From the NCBI GenBank assembly GCA_905479015.1, contig CAJQKV010000016.1, forward strand, positions 1-62,776: DNA of 62,776 nt, written 5' to 3'. The notes under the pieces are model-generated. The model saw only the letters and a list, made by a program, of their open reading frames with translations. It ran no database searches and had not been told where the DNA came from. Below, piece by piece: positions 27,320-35,774 of the stretch; the first letter of the stretch is position 1, and every line of letters starts with the position of its first letter. The DNA comes from an uncultured Cyclobacteriaceae bacterium (GTDB taxonomy: Bacteria > Bacteroidota > Bacteroidia > Cytophagales > Cyclobacteriaceae). A program made the position numbers and the translations under genes.

Positions 27320-27924
27320 TGTCGGATAAAGTCAAAATGGAAATTTTAGGTCTTTCAACAGGTCAGGCACAGTCGGGTTCCTTTGCTCTTGTGCTGGGTG
27401 AGTTTGAAGGGAAACGAAGACTGCCTATCATCATAGGTATGTTTGAAGCCCAAGCCATAGCGATTGAAATAGAAAGCATCACTCCCAATCGCCCGATGAC
27501 TCATGATCTATTCAAATCATTTGCGTATCATTTTGATTTTCAAGTCAAAGAAATCTTAATTTCGGATCTTAAGGAAGGTGTATTTTTCGCAAAGTTGATC
27601 TGTGATAAAGAAGGAAAATCAGTTGAGATAGATTCCCGTCCATCAGATGCGATTGCCATTGGATTGCGGTTTGGTATCGATATTTTTACGACCGATCAGA
27701 TTTTAAATGAAGCGGCAGTAGTGATCAGTGAGGAGGGAGAAGAGGAAGATATGGACCTGATGAAAAAAATAAAAAAGCCCACCGAAGTAGTAAAAAATAA
27801 ACCTTCATCTAAATTAGGAGATTTTTCACCTGAAAAGCTTAATGAATTGTTGAATAAAGCGCTTGAGGATGAAGATTATGAACGAGCGGCAGCATTAAGG
27901 GATGAGTTGAACCGCAGAAATTAG
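27319..27924 (+). CDS. bifunctional nuclease (DUF151) family protein with C-terminal UVR motif
   Basis: 201 aa. Residues about 1-135 are the BFN/DUF151 fold: KMEILGLSTGQAQSGSFALVLGE, RRLPIIIGMFEAQAIAIEIE, RPMTHDLF, EVEIDSRPSDAIAIGLRFG-like (VEIDSRPSDAIAIGLRFG). The last 35 residues are a UVR (UvrB/UvrC) motif, LNELLNKALEDEDYERAAALRDELNRR. The family is reported to have dual RNase/DNase activity in plants, and the bacterial role is unsettled. It overlaps the etfA stop by one nucleotide and is 4 bp before nupC. Confidence 0.92.
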   Translation: MSDKVKMEILGLSTGQAQSGSFALVLGEFEGKRRLPIIIGMFEAQAIAIEIESITPNRPMTHDLFKSFAYHFDFQVKEILISDLKEGVFFAKLICDKEGKSVEIDSRPSDAIAIGLRFGIDIFTTDQILNEAAVVISEEGEEEDMDLMKKIKKPTEVVKNKPSSKLGDFSPEKLNELLNKALEDEDYERAAALRDELNRRN

Positions 27925-27928
27925 CTTA

Positions 27929-29239
27929 ATGAATATATTTAGAGGTGCCATAGGACTTTGCTTTATCATAAGCATAGCCTATGCTTTCTCTGCTGATCGA
28001 AAAAACATCGATTGGCGGTTGGTGGCTTCTGGTATCTTCATTCAATTGGTGATCGGGCTACTGATCGCCAAAGTGGCCATAATAGGTAGTTTTTTCGGTT
28101 TTATAAGTGATAAATTTGTCCATTTTTTAAATTTTGCCTTGGGAGGTGCAGAATTTTTGTTTGGGGATCTGGCTAAAAACAGTGACCAAGCCTCAGGCGC
28201 AAGGCACAGCTTAGGGTTTTTATTTGCCTTCCAAGCACTTCCCATCATCATTTTCTTTTCGTCGGTCACTGCTGGGCTTTATTATCTCGGGATTCTTCAA
28301 AAAGTTGTAGGTGCTTTTGCATGGCTCATGTCCAAAACGATGCGACTTTCAGGCGCTGAGAGTGTTTCTGTTGCGGGCAATATTTTTTTAGGGCAAACCG
28401 AAGCGCCTTTGCTGGTACGACCTTTTATCGCGAAGATGACCTCTTCTGAACTCAATTGTTTGATGACCGGAGGAATGGCCACCCTTGCCGGGAGTGTTTT
28501 AAGTGCTTATGTTGTTTTTTTGGGTGGGACAGATCCTGAATCTCAGACTCTTTTTGCTACTTATTTAGTGAGTGCTTCGGTTATGAATGCACCGGCGGCT
28601 ATTGTCATGTCAAAAATGTTTTTACCTGAGGCCACTCCTGAGAAAATTGATCAGCGCATCAAGGTCAACAAAGAGCAATTGGGTGTGAATCTTATAGATG
28701 CCTTGTCCAAAGGCGCAACTGATGGGGTGAAGCTCGTATTGAATATTGGAGGTATGCTCTTGGCATTTATTGCCATTATCTTGGCCATAAATTGGATATT
28801 GATAGATGGCATTGGGGCTGTGACTGGATTGAATGCCTATGTGATTTTGTCTACCCAAGGTACATTTGAAGGATTTTCATTGCAGTATATCTTAGGTCAG
28901 ATTTTTCGATTTTTTGCTTTTGCTATTGGGATCAGTTGGAGTGAATCACTTTTGGTGGGGAGTTTGCTAGGGCAAAAGTTCGTTATTAATGAATTTGTGG
29001 GCTACCTCAGTTTGGCAGAGATGAAGGCGTCCGGCGCCCTCAGTGAGCGTGCGATCATGATTTCGACCTATGCCTTGTGTGGGTTTGCCAACCTCAGTAG
29101 TATTGGGATTCAGATAGGAGGGATCGGCGTGATGGCACCAGAGCGCAGAGGAGATTTGTCTTTGTTGGGATTCAGAGCCTTAATAGGTGCTTCTTTAGCT
29201 ACCTTGATGACGGCGGCTATCGCAGGCGCTATTTTTTAA
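27929..29239 (+). CDS. concentrative nucleoside transporter, NupC family
   Basis: 436 aa with about eleven membrane helices. It contains the family's GNIFLGQTEAPLLVRPF (about 150-166), MTGGMATLAGSVLSAYV (about 179-195) and, near the end, SERAIMISTYALCGFANLSSIGIQIGGIGVMAPER. These form the nucleoside and Na+ sites of CNT transporters. It imports nucleosides with Na+ or H+. Last gene of the etfB-etfA-nuclease-nupC group, with a 4-bp gap from the gene before. A 220-bp spacer follows. Confidence 0.93.
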   Translation: MNIFRGAIGLCFIISIAYAFSADRKNIDWRLVASGIFIQLVIGLLIAKVAIIGSFFGFISDKFVHFLNFALGGAEFLFGDLAKNSDQASGARHSLGFLFAFQALPIIIFFSSVTAGLYYLGILQKVVGAFAWLMSKTMRLSGAESVSVAGNIFLGQTEAPLLVRPFIAKMTSSELNCLMTGGMATLAGSVLSAYVVFLGGTDPESQTLFATYLVSASVMNAPAAIVMSKMFLPEATPEKIDQRIKVNKEQLGVNLIDALSKGATDGVKLVLNIGGMLLAFIAIILAINWILIDGIGAVTGLNAYVILSTQGTFEGFSLQYILGQIFRFFAFAIGISWSESLLVGSLLGQKFVINEFVGYLSLAEMKASGALSERAIMISTYALCGFANLSSIGIQIGGIGVMAPERRGDLSLLGFRALIGASLATLMTAAIAGAIF

Positions 29240-29491
29240 TTTTTGACTCAAATCATTTGATTCATGTTTTGATGAATAATTTGGAGGCATTCACCAAGAT
29301 TTTAATATATAAGTGATATGCAGACGCTTATTTTATGGAATAAATTGAGGGATGCAGATCTTTAAAAAAGGGATTCATAAATAGCTCTTTGGCGGAGAGA
29401 AGTGGATGTCAAAATATTTTTTAGTATTTTGCGCATCAAGCAGCGGATTTCCTGATGCTTGGAAAGCGAATCATATAACGAGTATAACCCT

Positions 29492-31066
29492 ATGGAATAT
29501 AAATTTGGAGGTTCAGAAACGAATCAAAAAACAGTATTAGATCATCCTTCGGGACTTTTTGTGCTGTTTTTTACAGAGATGTGGGAGCGATTTTCTTATT
29601 ACGGAATGAGGGCGATATTGGTGCTTTTCCTGATCTCCTCCATATTAGAAGAAGGAGGCTGGGGCTGGGAGCGGGCTGAAGCATTAAAACTTTATGCTGT
29701 CTATACTGGACTCGTATACATGACACCTATTCTTGGTGGGTTTTTAGCAGATAAATATTTAGGTTATCGAAATGCCATCATCGCAGGGGCCTTTCTGATG
29801 ACACTCGGACATGCTTCCTTGGCTTTTGAGGGCTTCACGGAGGTGTTTTTCTACTTGGGTCTGGGATTAATTATCATGGGAAATGGCTTATTTAAGCCTA
29901 ATATTTCTTCGATTGTAGGTCAATTGTACAAAAATCAGGGAAAAGAAAAAGATGCAGGCTATACTATATTTTATATGGGTATTAATTCGGGTGCTTTCTT
30001 AGGCATTTTACTGTGTGGCTATATAGGAGAGAAAATAGGATGGCATTTTGGTTTTGGTTTGGCGGGTATTTTTATGTTTTTTGGAATGCTGCAATTTTAT
30101 TTTGCACAAAATATATTTGGGAAAATTGGACTATCCCCTAAAGAATCTCAGGACTTCATTCAAAAGGATGAAGAGCAAAAGGATCAAAAAGAACCTTTGG
30201 CAACGCTGTCCAAAAAGGTCGTTCGAGATCGATTAATTGTGATCGGTGTTTTTTCATTTTTTGTGATTTTCTTTTGGTGGGCATTTGAGCAGGCTGGGGG
30301 CTCTATGACTATATTTGCAGCGGATTATACTGATAGATTATTGGTAGGTGGGGATGCATTGACCTTTAAAATTTTCAACACCTTGTTAACGGTCATTCCG
30401 ATGCTCATTATTACCTGGGTATTGCTCATGTTGTTTAAGCAAACTTTTTCCAAATTCGCCTTGTCCAATATCTTTCTTGGAACCAGTTTTGTGATTGTTT
30501 GGATCGTAGTGATATGGATGCTGGATAGAGAATTTAGATCTGAATCAACAGAAGTACCTGCCTCTTGGTTTGGTATATTGAATTCCTTTTACATTATCAC
30601 ATTTGCCCCATTGATTTCTAAAATTTGGCAAAGTAAGTTTAATCCGACGGGTCCAATAAAATTTGCTATTGCCTTGATCTTAATGGGACTGGGTTTTGCC
30701 ATATTGTCCTATGGGTCTCTGGGGATTCCTTTGGGTGCCCAGACGGCATCGGTGAGTATGGTCTTTTTGATTTTGGCCTACCTTTTTCATACTTTGGGTG
30801 AATTATGTATTTCTCCTGTAGGTCTGTCTTATGTGAGTAAATTGGCGCCAGTCAAATTGGTAGGTCTGATGTTTGGGATTTGGTTTGTTGCCAATTTCAT
30901 TGCCAATTATATGGCAGGGATCACCGGTAGTTATATTGATCCTATCGTAGAGGAATATGGTATGACTACCTTCTTTATGATATTTACCATCATTCCTGTT
31001 GTGGCCGGAATGATCATGTGGATGTTAAATAATACCTTGTTAAAAATGATGCATGGTGTTCGATAG
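29492..31066 (+). CDS. POT/PTR family peptide:H+ symporter
   Basis: 524 aa from the ATG at 29492, with twelve to fourteen membrane helices. FFTEMWERFSYYGMRAILVLFL carries the ExxERFxYYG proton-coupling motif. GFLADKYLGYRNAIIAGAFLM and YTIFYMGINSGAFLGILLCGYIGE are the PTR2 signatures, and FHTLGELCISPVGLSYVSKLAP lies near the end. It imports di- and tripeptides. An in-frame TTG at 29459 would add MESESYNEYNP. I chose the ATG because the extension is not conserved-looking, but cannot exclude it. A GCATCA/TGATGC inverted repeat (29433-29458) lies just upstream. Confidence 0.93.
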   Translation: MEYKFGGSETNQKTVLDHPSGLFVLFFTEMWERFSYYGMRAILVLFLISSILEEGGWGWERAEALKLYAVYTGLVYMTPILGGFLADKYLGYRNAIIAGAFLMTLGHASLAFEGFTEVFFYLGLGLIIMGNGLFKPNISSIVGQLYKNQGKEKDAGYTIFYMGINSGAFLGILLCGYIGEKIGWHFGFGLAGIFMFFGMLQFYFAQNIFGKIGLSPKESQDFIQKDEEQKDQKEPLATLSKKVVRDRLIVIGVFSFFVIFFWWAFEQAGGSMTIFAADYTDRLLVGGDALTFKIFNTLLTVIPMLIITWVLLMLFKQTFSKFALSNIFLGTSFVIVWIVVIWMLDREFRSESTEVPASWFGILNSFYIITFAPLISKIWQSKFNPTGPIKFAIALILMGLGFAILSYGSLGIPLGAQTASVSMVFLILAYLFHTLGELCISPVGLSYVSKLAPVKLVGLMFGIWFVANFIANYMAGITGSYIDPIVEEYGMTTFFMIFTIIPVVAGMIMWMLNNTLLKMMHGVR

Positions 31067-31124
31067 GAGCCCCATCAATAAAGATGACTAAAGGGGGGTG
31101 GTTTATTTATAAGAATCACTGGGT

Positions 31125-31161
31125 GTGAGGATGCCTATTTGAAGGGGACCTCACTTTTTTT
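31125..31161 (+). terminator. candidate rho-independent terminator after the peptide transporter
   Basis: GTGAGG (31125-31130) pairs with CCTCAC (31149-31154), followed by seven T. The loop of 18 nt is long and the stem short, so the call is tentative. It lies 58 bp after the transporter stop and 20 bp before the acetyltransferase start. Confidence 0.4.
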
Positions 31162-31181
31162 ATAAAAGCATTGAGTATCGT

Positions 31182-31700
31182 ATGTCGTTGTTCGCCATAA
31201 AGTCTTGCCAGTTAGAGGAAATAGATCATTTGATAACCTTATCAAAAGAAACCTATTATCAGGCATTTAAAGCTTTTAATACCCGAGAGAACATGGATCA
31301 TTATGTGATGAAAGCGTTCTCTAAAGAACAATTATTGGCTGAGATGAGAGATCAGCAGGCCTCATTTTATTTTGGAATTCATCAAAATCAACGGGTAGGT
31401 TATCTGAAATTAAACGAATATGACATCCCTTCAGAAGGTCATCAAGGACCTTCTATTGAAATTCAGCGTTTGTACGTGCAGTCGGATGCGCAGAACTTGG
31501 GAATGGGTCATTTTTTAATGGAAGAAGCGATAAAAATAGCTCGAGATAAAGGATTTACATTCATCTGGTTAGGGGTTTGGGAGCACAATGAAAAAGCCCT
31601 TCGATTTTATGAGAAATTCAACTTTGAGCACATAGGATCCCATACTTTCTTGATGGGAGAGGACCCCCAACAGGATCATCTGTTGGGACGGATTATTTAG
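31182..31700 (+). CDS. GNAT family N-acetyltransferase
   Basis: 172 aa cytoplasmic protein. The GNAT core is visible: GYLKLNEYDI (strand 4), IEIQRLYVQSDAQNLGMGHFLMEEAIKIARDKG with the acetyl-CoA loop Q/R-x-x-G-x-G/A as QNLGMG (about 106-111), then IWLGVWEHNEKALRFYEKFNFEHIGSHTF. The acceptor is unknown. Some relatives acetylate polyamines or protein N-termini. The last codons contain a perfect 8-bp hairpin (31666-31687). It stands alone between two 80-120-bp spacers. Confidence 0.9.
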   Translation: MSLFAIKSCQLEEIDHLITLSKETYYQAFKAFNTRENMDHYVMKAFSKEQLLAEMRDQQASFYFGIHQNQRVGYLKLNEYDIPSEGHQGPSIEIQRLYVQSDAQNLGMGHFLMEEAIKIARDKGFTFIWLGVWEHNEKALRFYEKFNFEHIGSHTFLMGEDPQQDHLLGRII

Positions 31701-31768
31701 TGATTCAGTGTATGAGGGTATGTGCAATGCGCCCTCAATATAAATCTATAGAACTGATTGTCTTAACG

Positions 31769-31776
31769 TACCTTTG
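31769..31776 (+). promoter_or_regulatory. candidate -7 box (TACCTTTG) directly before a helicase start
   Basis: TACCTTTG matches TAnnTTTG exactly and ends 5 nt before the GTG at 31782. If transcription begins the usual 5-7 nt downstream, the message would start at or within a base or two of the GTG, making it leaderless. No TTTG is seen at the -33 position. Confidence 0.4.
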
Positions 31777-31781
31777 TCCAT

Positions 31782-33092
31782 GTGGAAAATCAGGTAAAAA
31801 GCAATCAGGAAATATTAGTCAAGTTAGGTATTGAGCAACTCAATCCCATGCAATTAGATGCGATCAAAAGCATCAATGATCATGCAAATAACATGTTGTT
31901 GGCACCCACAGGTTCGGGCAAAACATTGGCTTTTTTATTGCCCATATTGACATTGATGGAATTCGAATTGAGTGAAATCCAAACCCTAATCGTTGTGCCG
32001 ACTCGAGAACTGGCTTTGCAAATTGAACAAGTACTCAGGGTTATGGGTACAGGATTCAAAGTCAATGCCATCTATGGAGGTCGGACCGGCCAAAAGGACA
32101 AGATAGAGCTTCGTCAATCACCGGCCATACTCATAGGGACTCCAGGTCGTATTGCTGACCGGATTCGTAGGGGAGATGTCGAGACTAATTTTATTACCCA
32201 TTTGATTCTTGATGAATTTGACAAATCTTTAGCGTTTGGTTTTACTTCCGAGATGAAGGAAATCATGGGAGCCTTGCCCATGCTTAGGAAAAAAACGCTC
32301 ACTTCGGCGACGCAGCAAGTAGAAATTCCTGAATACCTTCGATGTAAGGAGCCAAAAATCTTGAATTACCTTGAGAAAAGTGAATCTAAGCTGGAGTTGA
32401 AGGCCATTATCGCTAAAGACAAAAAGAAGTTAGAGGCCTTACAAGAAGCGTTAGGCTATTTGGGGGATCAGCCCGGGATTGTATTTTGTAATTTTAAAGA
32501 TACCGTTGGTCAGGTAAGTGATTTTTTGAACGCGCATAAAATAAGTCATGGCTGTTTTTCTGGTAATATGGATCAGATGGACCGTGAAAGAACCCTTATC
32601 AAGTTTAGAAATGGCAGCCTGCGCCTAATTATAGCCACAGACTTGGCCGCCCGCGGTTTAGATATCCCTCAAATTAAGTTCATCATTCATTTTGAACTTC
32701 CTTACAATCAGGATGAGTTCACCCATAGAAATGGTCGCACAGCGCGGATGAATAAAGAAGGCATCGCTTATGTGATGCAGTCAAAAGAGGAGCGCTTGCC
32801 CACATTCATAGCGGATCTACCTGTAGTGAACTGGGAGGAGAAAAAACCACCAAGTGCCTCCTTATGGCAGACATTATTTGTTTCTGGGGGACGTAAGGAT
32901 AAAATCTCTAAGGGAGATTTAGTAGGATTTTTTATTAAAAAAGGATTGTTAGGTGCCGATCAATTGGGGGTTATAGAAATCAAGCACGATTGTGCGTTTA
33001 TAGGGATACAAGCCTCAGATACGGAAGCTCTGATCCAAAGGACTACGAATCAATATTTGAAAAAGAGAAAGGTTCGAATAAGTTTAGCTTAA
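31782..33092 (+). CDS. DEAD-box RNA helicase with DEFD motif and DbpA-like RNA-binding C-terminus
   Basis: 436 aa starting at GTG. Motifs in order: Q motif LNPMQ (20-24), motif I APTGSGKT (41-48), PTRELA (73-78), TPGR, motif II DEFD (144-147) in place of DEAD, SAT (175-177), and HRNGRTAR (motif VI). The last 70 residues (GGRKDKISKGDLVGFFIKKG...LGVIEIKHDCAFIGIQ) match the DbpA RNA-binding domain, which in E. coli targets 23S rRNA helix 92. A role in large-subunit ribosome assembly is therefore likely. The start is fixed by the -7 box and by the absence of an in-frame ATG nearby. It converges with rhlE, 3 bp apart. Confidence 0.9.
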   Translation: MENQVKSNQEILVKLGIEQLNPMQLDAIKSINDHANNMLLAPTGSGKTLAFLLPILTLMEFELSEIQTLIVVPTRELALQIEQVLRVMGTGFKVNAIYGGRTGQKDKIELRQSPAILIGTPGRIADRIRRGDVETNFITHLILDEFDKSLAFGFTSEMKEIMGALPMLRKKTLTSATQQVEIPEYLRCKEPKILNYLEKSESKLELKAIIAKDKKKLEALQEALGYLGDQPGIVFCNFKDTVGQVSDFLNAHKISHGCFSGNMDQMDRERTLIKFRNGSLRLIIATDLAARGLDIPQIKFIIHFELPYNQDEFTHRNGRTARMNKEGIAYVMQSKEERLPTFIADLPVVNWEEKKPPSASLWQTLFVSGGRKDKISKGDLVGFFIKKGLLGADQLGVIEIKHDCAFIGIQASDTEALIQRTTNQYLKKRKVRISLA

Positions 33093-33095
33093 CTT

Positions 33096-34322
33096 TTAGT
33101 AGCGCCTCTTAGATGAAAAATTCCGTCTACCATTGGGTGGTTTTTTGCCCGTCTTTTTCTGCGCAAGCGCTGCGGCGACTTCATTGGCAGGATCAGGAGC
33201 ATAACCTTCAATCGTGCTGCTTGGAATATTCTGTTTGGTCAATTTCTCAATATCCTTGAGGTAAGTCATCTCGTCAAAACTCACCAATGAAATGGCTTCT
33301 CCACTGGCTCCGGCACGTCCGGTACGACCAATCCGGTGAATATAATCTTCGGGTATATTGGGGAGTTCAAAATTGACTACGTGTGGGAGCAAGGGAATGT
33401 CTAATCCTCTGGCGGCAATATCGGTAGCTACTAGGACACTTACACTTCCATTTTTAAAACCTGAAAGGGCTTTGGTTCGGGCCCCTTGCGTTTTATTTCC
33501 ATGTATGGCTGCTGAGTTGATGCCTGCTTTTTCCAATTTTTGACAAAGTCGATTGGCTCCGTGTTTGGTACGGGTGAAAATCAACACTTGGCTCCATTCA
33601 CCTTCCGATATGAGCTTGGTAATTAAACTTGTTTTCTTTGATTGATCTACGCGATATACGCGTTGATCGATTTTTTCTACGGTTGTATTTTCGGGCGTAG
33701 CTTCGACAAGCACAGGACGGTCTAGGAAACTATTGGCCAGATGTTTGATCTCTTTTGAGAAAGTCGCTGAGAATAATAAATTTTGCCTTTTGGTGGGAAG
33801 TAAATCTAAGATTCTTCGGATGTCGCGAAGAAAGCCCATGTCGAGCATTCTATCGGCTTCGTCTAGAACTAAAATTTCTACTTCTGATAAGCTCAAGACT
33901 CTTTGTCCATGCAAGTCCAACAGCCTTCCTGGGGTAGCAATCAATATGTCGACCCCACTTCGAAGGGTTTTAATTTGAGGATTGGCATTGACTCCACCGA
34001 AGATGACGGTAGATTTGATGTCTACAAAATGGCTATATTCATCAACATTTTGCTTGATCTGCGCGGCCAGCTCTCGGGTTGGTGTGAGAATCAGGGATCT
34101 GATGACCCTTCTCTTTGTTGCGGGTCTCTCGGAGAGCAACTCAAGGATGGGCAGGGTAAACCCTGCAGTTTTTCCCGTACCCGTTTGGGCGGAAGCTAAA
34201 ATATCTTTTCGATCTAGAATTACCGGAATGGCTTTTTCCTGAATGGGGGAGGGTGTTGAATATCCTTTTTTAGTGATGGCTTTAAGTAAAGCTTCGGAAA
34301 GGCCTAATTGATTGAACGACAT
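33096..34322 (-). CDS. DEAD-box RNA helicase, RhlE type
   Basis: 408 aa. Starts [33 protein letters not shown] (Q motif), then AQTGTGKT (motif I), [46 protein letters not shown] (motif II), SATFS (motif III), [11 protein letters not shown] and [10 protein letters not shown] (motif VI). It ends with a short basic tail ([20 protein letters not shown]) that should contact RNA. RhlE-type enzymes act in ribosome assembly and cold growth. It has an exact -7 box and a small hairpin in its predicted 5' leader. Confidence 0.93.
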   Translation of the reverse strand: MSFNQLGLSEALLKAITKKGYSTPSPIQEKAIPVILDRKDILASAQTGTGKTAGFTLPILELLSERPATKRRVIRSLILTPTRELAAQIKQNVDEYSHFVDIKSTVIFGGVNANPQIKTLRSGVDILIATPGRLLDLHGQRVLSLSEVEILVLDEADRMLDMGFLRDIRRILDLLPTKRQNLLFSATFSKEIKHLANSFLDRPVLVEATPENTTVEKIDQRVYRVDQSKKTSLITKLISEGEWSQVLIFTRTKHGANRLCQKLEKAGINSAAIHGNKTQGARTKALSGFKNGSVSVLVATDIAARGLDIPLLPHVVNFELPNIPEDYIHRIGRTGRAGASGEAISLVSFDEMTYLKDIEKLTKQNIPSSTIEGYAPDPANEVAAALAQKKTGKKPPNGRRNFSSKRRY

Positions 34323-34341
34323 GTAAAAGGGTTAGGTTTTG

Positions 34342-34379
34342 GCTGCAAAATGGCAGCTCCTAAATAAAACGCAAACTTA
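34342..34379 (-). promoter_or_regulatory. candidate -7 box and leader hairpin for the RhlE-type gene
   Basis: On the minus strand TAAGTTTG (34372-34379) matches TAnnTTTG exactly, giving a start point near 34366 and a leader of about 43 nt. Within the leader GCTGC and GCAGC (34342-34346 and 34353-34357) form a 5-bp hairpin. No clear -33 element at the usual distance. Confidence 0.4.
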
Positions 34380-34825
34380 GCCAATCAATAGCTCAATCGG
34401 TCTGCTTTTCTGAAAACTTAATTAATTATCTTGCCTCTAGGCGATTGATATTGATCCAAAAAGAGCCTCCATTTCCATAAGTCTAACTTATCATCAGATA
34501 TCTTGAAGCACGAACGAAAGGCATTATTAAGCTTTCAAAGACGTCCTTGAGGCGATCGACTTCAAATTTCATAAAAAAAAGAATCTAAGTGGGTTCGAAA
34601 ACGATGCTTTGATAGGTGCATTTTTTATTAAAATGGCGTTAAAGAGAAACTAGGAATTTTAGTATCCCACGCATAGACTTTGATTCATCAGCTGCTTTAT
34701 ATAAGGCATAGACATTGATTTGCATACTTATCCGTTTTGTTAAGGATGTTAACCCAACAGATGATTTGAATGAATAGAGGTTCAGCAGTTGTTCTTAGCT
34801 AAAACATTTATGTTACATAACTTAA
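34380..34825. other. spacer of about 450 bp without a gene
   Basis: Between the RhlE-type gene and the outer-membrane protein there are 566 bp without a coding frame that I can support. All frames are broken by stops within about 40 codons. No tRNA, clear repeat or known riboswitch seen. Promoters for the two flanking divergent genes lie at its two ends. Confidence 0.4.
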
Positions 34826-34853
34826 TTGTATAGATTTCCAAGAAGTAGCTTTG
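34826..34853 (+). promoter_or_regulatory. candidate promoter for the outer-membrane protein gene
   Basis: TTG (34826-34828) and TAGCTTTG (34846-34853, exact TAnnTTTG) with 17 bp between. The predicted start point is near 34859, which leaves a 30-nt leader before the ATG at 34889 and rules out the longer frame opening with the TTG at 34826. Confidence 0.5.
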
Positions 34854-34888
34854 CCTTCAATTTTAATACCATTGGTTACTCGGATCTC

Positions 34889-35728
34889 ATGAGCAAAGTT
34901 TTAGTTTTTTCTACTGTATTTCTTCTGGCTTGTTTGACTTCAGCTCATGCCCAAGAGATTGAAAAAATAGATTTCAGAAAGGGATCATTTTTTACCTATT
35001 GGGGCTGGAATCGGGCCTGGTATACCGACTCAGACATTCATTTTGAGGGAGCAGATTATCATTTTATCCTCAAAGATGTGAAGGCAAAAGACCGGCCGAC
35101 CAAATTTGGTTTAGACCCTTATTTTCATCCTCTCAAGGTCAGTATTCCTCAAACGAACTGGAGAATTGGGTATTATCTTTCGGACCATTGGTCGATCAGT
35201 TTGGGTCAGGATCACATGAAGTATGTTATGCAAAACGATCAATCGGTCGACATCAATGGTTATATCGATCTAAACGGCGTTTGGGATGGGGTATATGCCA
35301 ATGAATCCATAGTGTTGACCCAAGATTTTTTATTGTTTGAGCATACCGATGGGCTTAACTATTTCAATGTCGAAATCAGACGTTTTGATCCGATGATGTC
35401 TGTCAACTTTTTGGACATGACATTTGGCGTCGTTGAAGGCTTTGGGATGGGTTTTCTATATCCGCGGACCAGTACTACGCTGATGGATTTTGAATCCATT
35501 GATGAGTGGCATGTGGCGGGCTATGGCGTGAGTTTTATGGTTGGTGTTGAGCTGAGCTTTTTAAAGCATTTCTTTTTACAAACCGAATTAAAATCAGGCT
35601 ATATCAATATGCCCGATATTTTAACACAACCAGTAGGAGCGGATAGGGCAAGTCAAAGTTTTTGGTTCCTACAAAACAACTATATTTTTGGGGGCAGATG
35701 GAGGCTGAATTTCAATAAAGACTCATAA
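34889..35728 (+). CDS. exported outer-membrane beta-barrel-like protein
   Basis: 279 aa. The ATG at 34889 opens a Sec signal peptide (MSKVLVFSTVFLLACLTSAHAQ). The mature part is rich in aromatic, alternating strands (SFFTYWGWNRAWYTDSDIHF, NWRIGYYLSDHWSISLGQD, YGVSFMVGVELSFLKHFFLQTELKSGY, IFGGRWRLNF), ending with Phe near the C-terminus, as in small outer-membrane barrels. No named family is recognised. The longer reading frame starts with TTG inside the promoter and is rejected. It converges on the BNR lipoprotein, 46 bp apart. Confidence 0.8.
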   Translation: MSKVLVFSTVFLLACLTSAHAQEIEKIDFRKGSFFTYWGWNRAWYTDSDIHFEGADYHFILKDVKAKDRPTKFGLDPYFHPLKVSIPQTNWRIGYYLSDHWSISLGQDHMKYVMQNDQSVDINGYIDLNGVWDGVYANESIVLTQDFLLFEHTDGLNYFNVEIRRFDPMMSVNFLDMTFGVVEGFGMGFLYPRTSTTLMDFESIDEWHVAGYGVSFMVGVELSFLKHFFLQTELKSGYINMPDILTQPVGADRASQSFWFLQNNYIFGGRWRLNFNKDS

Positions 35729-35774
35729 AAAAAAGAAGGGCAAGGCCTGCGTTGTGCACACCCATTCATTTTAG

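Noticed and set aside
29459-29491. TTG start adding 11 residues to the peptide transporter
   Set aside because: The downstream ATG gives a normal start, and the extension overlaps an inverted repeat. Not fully excluded.
34826-34888. TTG start adding 21 residues to the outer-membrane protein
   Set aside because: The TTG is the -33 part of a promoter, and the ATG at 34889 opens a clean signal peptide.
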